DNA from: Smittium mucronatum
Lineage: Eukaryota; Kickxellomycota; Harpellomycetes; Harpellales; Legeriomycetaceae
Length of the DNA stretch: 64,000 nt
Assembly (NCBI GenBank): GCA_001953115.1
Contig: LSSL01007783.1
Span: 1 to 64,000, forward strand
Direction of reading: 5' to 3'
Positions within the stretch are counted from its first letter, which is position 1; the number at the start of each line of letters is the position of its first letter. Under the pieces are notes generated by a model. The model was not told the origin of the DNA, searched no databases, and saw nothing but the letters and a program-made list of their open reading frames with translations. The position numbers and the translations under genes were made by a program. Of the stretch, positions 12,087-24,500 are shown one piece after another.

Positions 12087-13580
12087 GTGTCAATGCACAA
12101 ATTAAAAGTAATTATATATTTTTACTTTATCTAATACTATACAAAGAACTATTGGACAATCCCTAAACAAAGAATTCCAGATTGATTATTAATATGAACC
12201 GTTAAAATTCTACAAGAGAATTATTGTGAGTTGATTTTTCATCCAGTAAAAGGTTTTTAAAATATATTAGCCAATAATAATCCAAATAAAAATACCGAAT
12301 ACAACTCTAATTCAATTTGGTAGCCTATGCTCTATATTGTTCATTCTTTTCGCTAATTGTGATTAACCAGAAAAATAACGAAGTTATAAAAAAAAATTTA
12401 AAGTTGATGGCAATCAATTCAGGTCACTGAAAGTTTATCTTTTTATTTAAAATCTGGTAAAAATAATACAAGTTGTTTATTTTTTTTTTTTCGATCAAGT
12501 AAATTCAAATTAACTCGCGCTTTTTTTTTGTTTCAGCTTTTTTAAGAATTTTTTTTTTTGAAATTCAACTAATGTAAAAAATAATATCCAGATAATTTTT
12601 TTTTTTGAAAAATTGATCAAAAACATGAAATTTTTTTTAATTTTCTATTATAATTTTCATATATCATAATGACATAAAAAAGAGTCTTTCTCTATTTATT
12701 AGTGACATAGGCATTTTAATGTTACTTTAATGCGTCTAAGTATACCAAAAGTCTTAAAATTTTAAATAAAACAATTATAACTTCATGTACATATATTAGT
12801 AGTAAAAATTTAATTAGTTGGTGATTTGAATTTTCGTTATTATAAATTTAATCAAAGTAAAATATCTAACCTTAAACCAATCGTTTTATTCATATATGAT
12901 TATTATTGTTCAAATATAATTTTACATAAGATTAGGTATTTTTTGTTTATTTATATTATATAATTAGCTTGAAAAAATATATCAAATATTAAGGGGGGGT
13001 GGGGGATACCTATTTCTAAAATTCATATTAAAATCTGAAAAGAAAATTTGAATTTATTTTTAAAAAGTTATTAACAAAGATTAACGTGATAGTAATACAG
13101 CTGTTCAGTATTAAAAAATTATATTTTATACTAAAAATATTTATTTACTGAATGCGATTTTAAAAATAAATTAATTCAAATAATTTTAAATCATTTTATT
13201 TATTAAAAATGACGTATATCCGTTTTATTTTGTTATTATACTTATGTTTATGTTATCTTTTTTGGTGGAACTGATCGCTATGTGGTTGCGATCCAATTTT
13301 TTTAAAGATGAATAGTAAATTTCAACTATATTGGTTAAAATTCGATTAAATTGGACCAAATTTGGATATTTTAAGCCATTTTTAACTAATATGAAAATTT
13401 AGATAATAATTTCATTTAATTATTCGACTATTATTAACTAATTCAATTGAGGCCTTTGAGTTGAATAAAATATTTATATCGGCTATTTTCCAATAAAATC
13501 AAAACATAAATATTTTTCAAGTATCTTACTAAACTTTATAAATATTAGTTATGTAAATGTGAAATATATTAATCGAGGAA

Positions 13581-13990
13581 ATGGATCTATTTAGATATAG
13601 ACTTTTGTACATTGAAAAGTTTAATAGTTTTTTTAAAAAGTATACCATCCATAAAATTTTTAAGTTTTTCGGTTTTAATATGTTTATAACAAAATGATTT
13701 AAAGATCTGAGCTTTTGAGAAACATGTTTTTTATAAAACTTATATATCAAATTCCAAAGCTGCAATATAATTTATTTGAGTTACCGAATTAGATCTTAAA
13801 ATTAGTAACTTCAAATAAACACGGAATTGAACATTTACCCTTAGGAGAAATATCTCCAAAAATTCATAATCTAATTCTTGACATTATTAGATCTTTGGTG
13901 AGTTGTCAAAGTAATGCTAATACAATTAAAGTTCTATTTCGTGTACCGGAATTAAATACAGCCCCTTTTTTATTTTTTTTCTACCATTGA
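13581..13990 (+). pseudogene. Decayed coding segment, first part resembling reverse transcriptase
   Basis: A 38-codon ATG frame (13581-13697) contains FFKK and FKFFGFNMFITK, reminiscent of the end of a Ty3/gypsy RT palm, where families show FFKK..I.FLGF.I. A second frame from 13724 is open to 13988 apart from one TAG at 13790. Its protein includes EHLPLGEISPKIHNLILDII and is not recognised. A family-2 repeat follows 115 bp later on the same strand. The minus strand also has a 78-codon frame over the first part. Confidence 0.33.
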
Positions 13991-14103
13991 AAAATGAGCT
14001 TTATCCTTTTTTTAATCTTATAGTGTTAATATTAATATTTATTTTATTTATAAAAACCATAAAGTGCGTCTTATTTTTTTTGAAAACCATCTCAATATAA
14101 TAT

Positions 14104-14249
14104 CCTTGAACCAATGTTCTTGGTTAAGGAGCCGCTAGAGCGACAGATGGGAGTGGGATGAAATTTAATATTATTTTTTCCATTTATTGTATTTTTATTT
14201 TAGTTTTTTCTTGTAATTAGATATTATAAATAAACTACCTTAAAAAAAA
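14104..14249 (+). repeat. Family-2 short A-tailed repeat, copy 2
   Basis: Head CCTTGAACCAATG, core GGAGCCGCTAGAGCGAC, then GAGTGGGATG and an AT-rich tail ending in eight A. The upstream TCTCAATATAAT and downstream TTTCAATATTTT could be a decayed target-site duplication of about 7-10 bp, but this is not decisive in AT-rich DNA. Confidence 0.6.
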
Positions 14250-14965
14250 TTTCAATATTTTTTATGAAATCAAATCTTGTGTAAAGTCGGCTATCAAATA
14301 AATAAATTTAAAAAGCACAATTCTATCACAGGTTATATAAATTAAATGAACAATACGTAAATTTTTAAAGAAAATTATTATTATATGTTACTTATAAGAA
14401 AGCAATAGACATATAGATATCCTCTTATTAAATTGGCAAAGTTATTCTTTTTATATTTTCACAATACACTAAAATACAATTAATAACTTTATGGATCGGT
14501 TTAAATTCAAAAAAATCATAAGTTTTCAATATTTAAGATTTTTTACATTAAAAAAAACAATTTTTTAGATTATTAAGCTGCGTATAAAGATAAATTATCG
14601 CATCAAAGCTTATTAAGATTATTTTTAAAATATGTGTTTTGATTTGATTGGAAAATAACCAATATAAATCTTTTATCCAACTCAAATGTAACAATTGAAT
14701 TGATTACCTAATATAATTATAATTAGTTGAGAATATTCTAATAATTAAATGCGATTATTTGATAATTTTTTATATTATTTTAAAATAGCTTAAAATGTCC
14801 GAATTCGTTTCAATTTATTCGAATATTAGCCAATATGGCCGAAATTTATTATCTAAACCTTTTAAAATTACAATTTTTGGTAATATTAATGAATTATTGC
14901 TCACTGAATCTTTCAAACCCATAATATATTTTCTTGAAATCAATATGCCAATAAAATAAATTTAG

Positions 14966-15582
14966 TTTTTTTTTTATATATATCAAAGAATTTTATTATT
15001 AGATAATTTCATTAAAAATTATACTAAAAAATATTAAAAAAAGATCAAATTTACACAAAAGACTATTTTCTAACTACAATAAGCTCCTCTGTTGGATTAC
15101 CAGACGCTTAACTACAATAAAAGGGTGAGTTCTACTAACCGAAGGGCATTCACCCCCCTGAAACTTCTTCAAGTAGGATGGATGGCTGAGATTACACGCA
15201 TTCAATAATTAAGCACTTTTTCAACGAAAAATAGTCTGTTGAACTTTTTGAGCTCTTTTTTAGATCCAAATTACAACATCATTAATAATATTAGGTCTTA
15301 CCCAAACATTAATTTGAGCAACATGGTTTTCCTAAAAATAACTATTAGACCCTGAGATCCATCTGAATGTTGAATGCTGGACTTTTGCGTTATTATATTT
15401 CTCAGCTGTGCTAAAAGTATGGTATCGTCTGATTAAAGATGGACCTCCTCTGAAATAGCTATCCTCCAAATCTCTGTGCGCTGTATCGACTACTCCCAAC
15501 CGATAATAGTACAACTTTGTGTGAAATTTTAGTTTATTTTATTTTGAAAAGCACACTATTAAGCCTCTAAACCACGGCAAGG
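14966..15582 (-). mobile_element. Family-1 retroposon, copy C (full length, reverse orientation)
   Basis: In minus orientation the head reads GCCGTGGTTTAGAGGCTTAA, containing TGGTTTAGAGG, a perfect match to the pol III A-box pattern TRGYNNANNGG. The element then follows copy A through GGAGCTTATTGTAGTTAG to a 3' tail ending in ten A (plus-strand T run 14966-14975). Length is 617 bp, essentially equal to copy A. No target-site duplication is visible, suggesting greater age. A 60-codon minus-strand frame inside it is not conserved in the other copies. Confidence 0.8.
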
Positions 15583-18500
15583 TATTTCACTATTAGAAGG
15601 TTTTTTTTTATTCTAACATATAAGTCAACAAAAATAATTAGGTATTTGTTTTGTTATCTAAAAAAATAAGTCGTCTTATTCGTGTATAATTTATTTTTTT
15701 TAAATATTTAATAGCAATCAATAAAAAAATTTCTATATTTTATATTCTAAATAAAACCATTGGATTAAGGTACCTGTATTTTCTAGTTTAGTGCTGATAT
15801 CTATTAAACCATATTTATTTGTTTTTCCTCTATTAATATCTCTAATTGGGTTCACTTTATTCATCAAAACTGATAGTAGTAAAAATTTGGACCATGATTA
15901 ATTAATTTTGTTTTGATATTATATTTGTTAAATGTATTATATTGTTGAAATTAACTTTTGTATATCGATCCAATCTTTATGAAATATTTGAATTAATATT
16001 AAAATTATAATCAATTTTTTTTCTATTAACGCAGTTTTCTTAAAACGGTAAAAGATTTTTTATTTGATAATAATTGCTAATTCAGCTAAAATATCCGATT
16101 AAAATATGTTTTACAGCCACATAGGCTCAGAATAGCCGAAAAGGGATCACAAAAACTTAAGGATCACATCCACCAAAAAAAAGATCAAAACCACATATAG
16201 TTCATATCTACTTACGATATATATAATATCGCAGCAAATCCCACTAATTATAGCTTTTTCAATAAATATTAAAAAAAAAATATGTATAACTTTAAGCGAC
16301 CTAATAATTATTAAATATTTTTAGTATATATTTAAAAAATAAATATTTTACTTATAACTTTCAAAATTATAGCTCTTTTAATTATTTTTTTGTGTATTAT
16401 AGAAAAAAAAATCATCAGCCAAAATAAATTATTAATTTTATTAATTTTTTTACAAATATTAAAACTATACTTTTTCATATTTCTATTATATTAATTTTTT
16501 TATCAAAATCAATCTTTATTGATATAAAAAAAAATTAAATGTTTATCAAAGAAAAATATTTCTAAAGAAAATTATATTAAAAATTAATTTGATTTATATA
16601 ATATAAAAATTACTATTATTAAGTTTTATTCAATATATTTTTTAAGATATAAACAGGGTTATTCATCAATTATTTCGAATATTTTTTCGTTTATAAACAA
16701 GAAATCAGTTATTTGTAATTATAAAATCAGTTATTTTTTATTTTGGATATATCAATCATTTAAGGTTCCTCTTGGTAGTTATTTTGGAAAAACGTTTTTT
16801 TGACGCAAATGAAAATTTAGGATTAATAAAAAATTATTTTAAAAGTTTACAAAATTATTTAGAAAAAATTAGAAGGGAGTAAAATTTTATTTCTGTTTTT
16901 TATTAAGAGTTTATAAAGCATTAAAATTGTATATAAGCGCTATATGTGTAGAAATATCGAAGTTTACATAAATAAGGTTATATTATTTGAAAAATATACC
17001 TAAAAGTAATTTTTTTATTGCATAATTCTAGCTATTTTATTTTTGATTTAAAAATAAAGCTATTTAAAGATGATCATTTAAAATTTAAGTATAAAAACCT
17101 ATAATATAAAAAAAAAATTTCGAAGAAAAAATATTAAAAGTAATATGAATTTCGATCTTTAGAGTATAATTTTTTTTTAAATTGTGTTATTAAACAAATA
17201 ATGTAATTTTAGAAATAGCAAATTAACATCCGAGATTTTTTTTTAAATTACCTTCTTTATGATAATTAAAGAAAAAAAATTAATTTTTATATAAATTTCT
17301 AGGTGTACAGATTTTTTCGATTTAAGTTAATATTTAAATTAATAATCCAGAAAAATATTAAATCAAGATTTGATATGAAGTTTGAGCTAATTTTCTGAAA
17401 ACTTTGAATTTAATTGAGTTTCGCGTATAGATTAAGAGAGTTATTTTTATTTCTAAATAGTATAATGGATAAAATTGGAAAAAAAAATACTAAAAAGTAA
17501 ATTTTAATAAATTTTTATTATTGATATTAATTTTTCAACTTGATTCTTAAGCCATTTTTTATTGTCTGATTATTTTTTTAGATAGATTTTAATAAATTTC
17601 AATATTATTGGAACACTATTTATGATTTAAAAAATTCGTATTTTTCGTCATTTTCATTCATTTTTTCATAAAAATTTAAAAATTCAATTTTTTATATACA
17701 ATAATCTTATTTTATTATTTATTTGTTTTTTAAAAAATTAACCCTCATAAATTTTAAACCGCGTTATTAATTTTTTAATCAATTATAGATTCGTTTTTTT
17801 TTTCAACAGATTTTATAAAAATTATTGTAAATTTTCATAAATTTAACTAATCATAATAAAGTAAATATAATTTAATAATTTAAAAACAATCATATATTTT
17901 ATATCACTTAAAATAATATATTTATATAACGTCAAAAAAACTAAAAAAAAAAAATTTATAAAAAATATAAAAAGATATCTTATAGTAATTTGAATATATC
18001 AATAATTTCTGGTTTTGAATAATTGAATTACTTTAAATCATTTTAATTTCTAATTTTTAATTAAAATCTTTCCTTTTATTTTTTAGGCAAATTTATTTGT
18101 ATATTTATTGGTTTTTTTTCATTAAATTAATAAATTTTTTACCTTTAATTTATTTTTATAAATGGTTGAAATAATCAAAGTAAATTATAAATTTTATTAC
18201 AATGACTAGTAATTAGATTAAAATAACTTTAATGACATTAATTTTGAATGATATTTTTTTTATTAAGCTTAGTAAACTTGGATTTTTTTTTTTTTAGAAC
18301 TCGTTGAATTAGCTTGATACTTAGTTTTCAATAATAATATTGAAAAAAATTAGATGAGTCTATCAACATATTTTTTTCACATATCAAACTAATTCTGGTA
18401 ATTAATTCTGATGAGGAAAAATAATTTGTGCATTCAAAAAATAATTAAATATTTTTCAGTTATTTAAGCATTTATATTATGAATTTCTCAACTCAAAAAA

Positions 18501-20038
18501 TATAATAATATCCTTTTTTAGATGTTCTTAATAAATTTTCAACTAATTTTTTTTTAAATAATTATGCCAAGTGTGATATATTTGTTTTATTTGTGATTTA
18601 ATTTGTTAATAAATAAAATATTTTTTTACTAATAGTATCAAAAAAGAATTCTATATTGGAATTTATGCTATAATTTTTATGGGTCTTGATATATATTAAA
18701 TATCTGACTAAATATTATTTTTAAAACTTCTCTTTTTATATTTGAGCTTAAATGTATATTAATTAAAATTTAAAAAGCTATTTAAACTACTAATGAACGT
18801 ATATTTTATAATTTTTGTCATTTTTCTTAATAAAAATACTATTTGACTAAAATATATTAATTATAATGTTTTATTTCATTGATATCATATTATTTCTTCC
18901 AAAAATGTTTTACTATATATATATATTAGAGTTGGGAATATAACTTTTTGTAGAGCACTTTTATTTTCAAAATTATAAATTGAATGGCAAATTAATATTT
19001 AACATAAATTTAGCAAAGTAATAGCTCCATTTTTTTTAATTTTTTAAGTTTTCATATTATAGAAGGAAATGAATTTCTGTTAAATCTAAAACCGGATTTA
19101 GTTTTCACGCACATAAATGTATATCAATATGATTTTTAATATAGTATTTTTTCTGAGATAAAATCATTTAACTCATCTTTTCTTGAAAGTTAAGAAAAGT
19201 GAATTAATATATTAATACTAATCTCTATAAATAAATTTTAGCGTTAAAATTTACATTTTGTATAATTTTTTTATTCATAAATACAAAGAAAAAATATATT
19301 TTTTTGATTTGAAATTACGTTGTATAGATTTATCTATTTTTTTTATTAAATTAAAAATTCTAATTCATTATCCATTTTATAAATCTTATTTATTTGATAA
19401 ATAATTAAATTAAAATAAGTAGAATAAACTAAAATGCGAAAAAAAAATTGATTATGATAAAAACCTCAGTTCCAAAAAGAAATATCTGTAGACAAATATA
19501 ATGTGTATTTAATATTTATTTCCATAAAAGAATTCAGCCCCATCCTCAAAATTTCAAATATATTTTCAGCGATATTTAGTCTTCAAGGGCTTTTTTAAAA
19601 AGAATTAGTGTTTTCTGTTCATTTTTATCTTCTTTTAAACAAGATTCGTCAAAATTTAAAAAACTAATAAATAATTATATTTTTAGCAAAATAGTATCAA
19701 AACTATCTTTGTGATAACTTATTTTATAAAAATACTGGCTTTTTTTTAGACGCTTTCGTATATTTTATTCCCGTTTTATCATCTATTTTTTTTATGAAAT
19801 TTAAGGCCATTTTTTCATTCATAATATTGTATAAGCAAAATAATATTATTCTATTTTTATAAAAATTTAGGTTATTATTTACAAATATAAAATTTTTTAT
19901 TCAATATATATATTATTTATTTATCTATAAATTTCACAATTTTGGTTTCAGGCAATAAATTTAAAATTACTTTATTAATATTAGATTGTTTTTTACGTTT
20001 ACCTTTAAATACACCAATTCAAAAAAATTCATAAAATA

Positions 20039-20170
20039 ATGATCATGATTACAAAAACCCCATTAATAAGGTGTAAATTTCACACATCTCCGTATTGGAT
20101 ACCTTTTGAAAAATTTTATTCATTATATGCATGTAAATTTTCTAAAAAAATAGAATTTAAGATTTTTTGA
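20039..20170 (+). pseudogene. Ty3/gypsy-like integrase fragment (end of catalytic core)
   Basis: A 43-codon frame from ATG to TGA contains HTSPYWIPFEKFYS, which parallels the end of gypsy integrase cores (NTSPH..T..TPFELVYG). It is surrounded by pure AT-rich DNA. The match is short and by eye; the fragment is truncated on both sides. Confidence 0.4.
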
Positions 20171-23100
20171 TTCTTTTTGTTCACTGTATTTGAAAAAAAA
20201 AAACATTAAAAAAAAGTAATAAATTGAATTAAATTTAAAATAGAGTTAATTTAGACTATAATTAGATCTTAAACTTGCACCGCTTTTTCTCGAAATTTAT
20301 ATGTAATTTAACAAAATCCGTGATTTCGGTCTTTAAATTATTAAGAAACTCTTAATTTTTTTATTTTTTCTCATAAATAAAGCCATATAATTCCTTTCAC
20401 AGAATAATCTTTAAACCTTATATCATACCACCGAAAATTGATTACATCAAAATATAAACAATAATCTCAGTTTCTTTCCGATTATTTAAAATATATTACG
20501 CATATTCCAATAGTTAATAAATTAATTCAATCATTTTACTGAAATAATTGATATATTTATTTTTAGTCTAAATTTTAGCCATTTTTCTCTATTTATTTCA
20601 ATTTATCACCCTTAGATTTTTTTTATTTTGGCTTCCTAAATAAAAATTTAATAAATTTATATTATGATATTATATTTTATTTAATTAAAGCTTATTTACA
20701 GAAGATTTATAATTGTTTTTAGATCTTTATATATTAATTAGAATTTTTGCAATAATAAAAAATTTAAATTTAAATAGAATATCACCTAAAAATTTTTATT
20801 TTACTATACTATTCCAGTTTCTATCTATTTTTAATTATCATACACAAGTTTTTATTCAATTTATTTAAAATGATTTTTAACTTTGAAATATGAACTGAGT
20901 TTATTTATAAATTGATAGGTATTGAATTTTTTTTGAAAATTTATATATAATTTATTTTTAATCAATTGACATTAGAAAAAACGAATATGATAAAAAAAGC
21001 GAAAAAGAACGAAAAATATAAATAATTATGGAAATGGAAAAGGCAAATTTAATGTAAATGCAGTGGAGTTTTTTTTTTTGAAATAAGTTTTAATAACAAA
21101 AATGGATTTTTTTTCTTAATTTGACTCTATTAATTTTAAAAAAATTTCAATAATTGTAAATCCTATTTCAGTATAAAAAAAACATCTTTCATATATTTAT
21201 GTTAGAAAATTACATTTTAAATTATTTAATATTTATCTGGACTTTGTAGATATTACATTTCAGTTAATTTTTCGTATGAATATATATATATATTCCACAT
21301 TTTTGATTAATTTTTGTACAATTTATTTACCTTTTAATTCTTTATCTCAAATATGTTTATATTATTTGAAAAGTGATAAAAATTTTAATTAGGCTAAAAT
21401 CATTGATACAAATAACCAACTGAAGCTTGATTTCTCTCATAAATATAAAATTTTCTTAAAGTTATCCAATTTTATTTTTCGCCCTCATTTTGTAAAGAAT
21501 TTTCTATAACTAGTATTAATATTCGTAATTTACAAAAAAAAAGACTTTGGGAGGTAATTAAAACTCAAAAAATCCTACTACATATTTCTGACCTTACTAA
21601 TAGTGTACCACAAAGTCTAGAAATAAATGTGTTCTTTTATTCTATTTTTCTATTTATAAAATTTAGTATATACTCAGAAAATAAATGTTTGAATTTTTTT
21701 TATAAATTTATATAAATGGTTTAATTTTTCCTAGTTTTGATAAAAGATTGATGTCAGATGATTTAAAACTAAAATTTAAAATTTTGTTTTTTGAAGAAAA
21801 AAAATTCAGATATAGTCATGAGATTAAAAAGAAAAAGAAAATATTCCAGCTGATTTTATTTGACACCTTTCAAGTTTCCATTAAATCTAGAGAATAAAAT
21901 TGAAAAATAATTTCTGAATTTTTCCATAAACTAAGAATATTAAGATTTAAATTTTTTTTAAAATCAATTAATATACTAATAAATTGAAAATATTAGATAA
22001 ATGTGATAATTGACAAATAAGTATGTTTATTTGAGAGTAATTGTTATATTATTGAAAAATTACCCATAAATTCAAAAAAAATTTGGAATTTTTAGTTTAA
22101 TATTATTATTGATTAAATTTTTCTTAATTAATGGAGATAAAAAATATCGATTTTCTGGCTAATTTAAAATCAGTTTTTTTCAAATATACAAATTTCAATT
22201 AAATTTTATGCATCTCATTATTATAATAACTGATGTGTAATAATATGTTAAAAAAATACAGCTATAAATATAGTGTAATGACTTATTATTATACATATTT
22301 TTTAAAAAAATTGTTGGAAAAAAGCATTTCATAAAAATTTGCAATTATTCTAGTTTTAATTAAATATCTGGTAGACTCATTTCCTGGAAATATAGATCGA
22401 AATAAAGTTAGCAACTATTTTTTTAGATAATATACTTTATAAATATTTTTACCGAATATTTTATTTTTAAAAAAATTCACCTAGATTATTCAATAAAACT
22501 ACTAAACTTGAAATTTAAACTTATTTATATTTTTTATTAATTCCGCTATTATCTAACATATTAGCTCATAATCTAAATTTTTATAAAAAATAAGAAGATT
22601 TGAAGCCCGTTAAACTGATAGCATCAATATTTTCTGTTTAATCATAGTCAGCTTAGCTATTTTTTAAAGATAATTTTTTTTAAAATAAAATGATAAAATT
22701 TGATTTTTCTGATTTCTAATTATAAAAATAGAGAATTCTTATTTTTAATTTTTAATTGCTTTAACTCAGAGAAATAGATGCCAAAAATACTTTAATATAT
22801 ATGTATGACTGATTATTTTCAACTAAAATGATTTTAATTCGAATAATAAATATTTAAATCGACTAAAATGAATTTAAATATATTATATTGAATCATAATC
22901 AACTATATTTTCAAATATAAATGGGCTAAAATTACTCAGATAAGATTTTTTATCATAATTGGCCGAATTAAAAACAATCATTAATTTATGTTACATTTGT
23001 TAAATTGCAAATAAATTGTATATGATTATTTTAAGTTACCGGTGTGAAATTTTACAGAATATCAGAGTATATATTTTTATCGTTTTTCTAAATATTGTAA

Positions 23101-23354
23101 GTTTGCATTTATTTTTTAAATTTTTTTAAGGGATCTATTCAGATCAACAAAAATATAGCGATATAAACAACAAAATAGGGTAATACACATATTTCTAATT
23201 ATGAAAAAGCTTTAAATATTGAAAAACTTATGATATCAGGGTAAAAAAAATTGAATATCGCTATAGATATTATTCATATAATGTAATTTAGTTTTGTAAT
23301 TTATTTTAATTAATACATCAAAGATAAAGTATATAAGTATTTAATTTAGTGATA

Positions 23355-23610
23355 AATTCACAATTTGCAATGTGCGATATACAAAATGCTGTGTGTAAAT
23401 GTGCTTTTGAAAATTATATGCTACCAGATGTATTATTCCGTGATTTTTTTATTGCAAACTGTGTTTAGTATCATGAATTCTGTTATAATGCGCTTTTAGT
23501 ATATTTTTTAAAGGAGTTTTTGTGTGTTGTGTGCTATTTTTTGTGCATGATGTATATTATTATATGTGCAATGTGTAGTACGATGTATAAACTGTTTATA
23601 ATTTAATTAG
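23355..23610 (+). repeat. TG-rich degenerate low-complexity segment
   Basis: About 250 bp packed with TGTG, ATGTGC, TGTGTG and GATGTA words, with marked strand asymmetry (T and G on the plus strand), unlike the flanking A/T runs. It may be a decayed TG microsatellite or the remnant of a tandem satellite. No exact period is evident. Confidence 0.5.
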
Positions 23611-24467
23611 AGATGTAGTTTCACTTTATTCAGAGTTAGATATTTTATACGTTATTATTCACCCCAACCTAAAATCAATATTCCACTTCAATGACTAAAT
23701 AATTATATAAAATTTTAAATAAACACATCAGCTATACCTTTTTTCATATTATCTGATAAATTAATCTTAGTATTATTATATAATCGAACGAAAATTTAGA
23801 CAATTGATTCATGTAATCAAACTAATTCATATTTTTTAGATACTCATTAAGTAAAATTAGCAGTAAAATGGATTTTTTTTTTACAGAAAGTACTGTACTT
23901 GCATTGTCGTAAGATTTGAGTTTTTTTTAATTTTTTTAAATTTTTTTATAACTTGCAGCATTTTTTTGGCTTAGAATAAGATTTGTAGAAATTAGCCCTT
24001 GTTTTATGTGTATAATAGGAAAAAAAGAATGTCTGCACTTATCTAGTTCATGTTATTGTTTAGCGTCTTTCTATTATATCTACAGAATGTTAAACATTGG
24101 CGGAATAGATAATAAATATGTTTTAAGCGTGTAAAATTCTAACCTTTTCAATAATGCGCAAAAAATAAATTTATCGCAGTTTTTAAGCTTATTCATTTTG
24201 GGGACAAAAAAATACAAAATCATATTTACTGGATAAATTTTTTTAAGTTAGTAATGAATATTTTAAAATCAAAAATAGTTAGTTTTAATATGAAAAATTA
24301 GTAAATATCACTTATAAAATATTAAAAAATGGTATATTTTGATTTTTTAGTATATTAATTTTTATTTTCCTATTGTAAATCGAATTAGTCGATTTATTTC
24401 ATCTTAGTCATTAAATTTTTTTTATTCAAACTATATTAAGGATTTAAATTACTAAGTTAAAATTTTT

Positions 24468-24500
24468 TCAATATTTAATTCAATATTTAATTCAATATTC
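24468..24500. repeat. 12-bp tandem repeat, about 2.8 copies
   Basis: TCAATATTTAAT is repeated twice exactly, followed by a partial third copy. Confidence 0.7.

Noticed and set aside
15332..15514. 60-codon minus-strand frame
   Set aside because: It lies wholly inside family-1 copy C and is not open in copies A or B.
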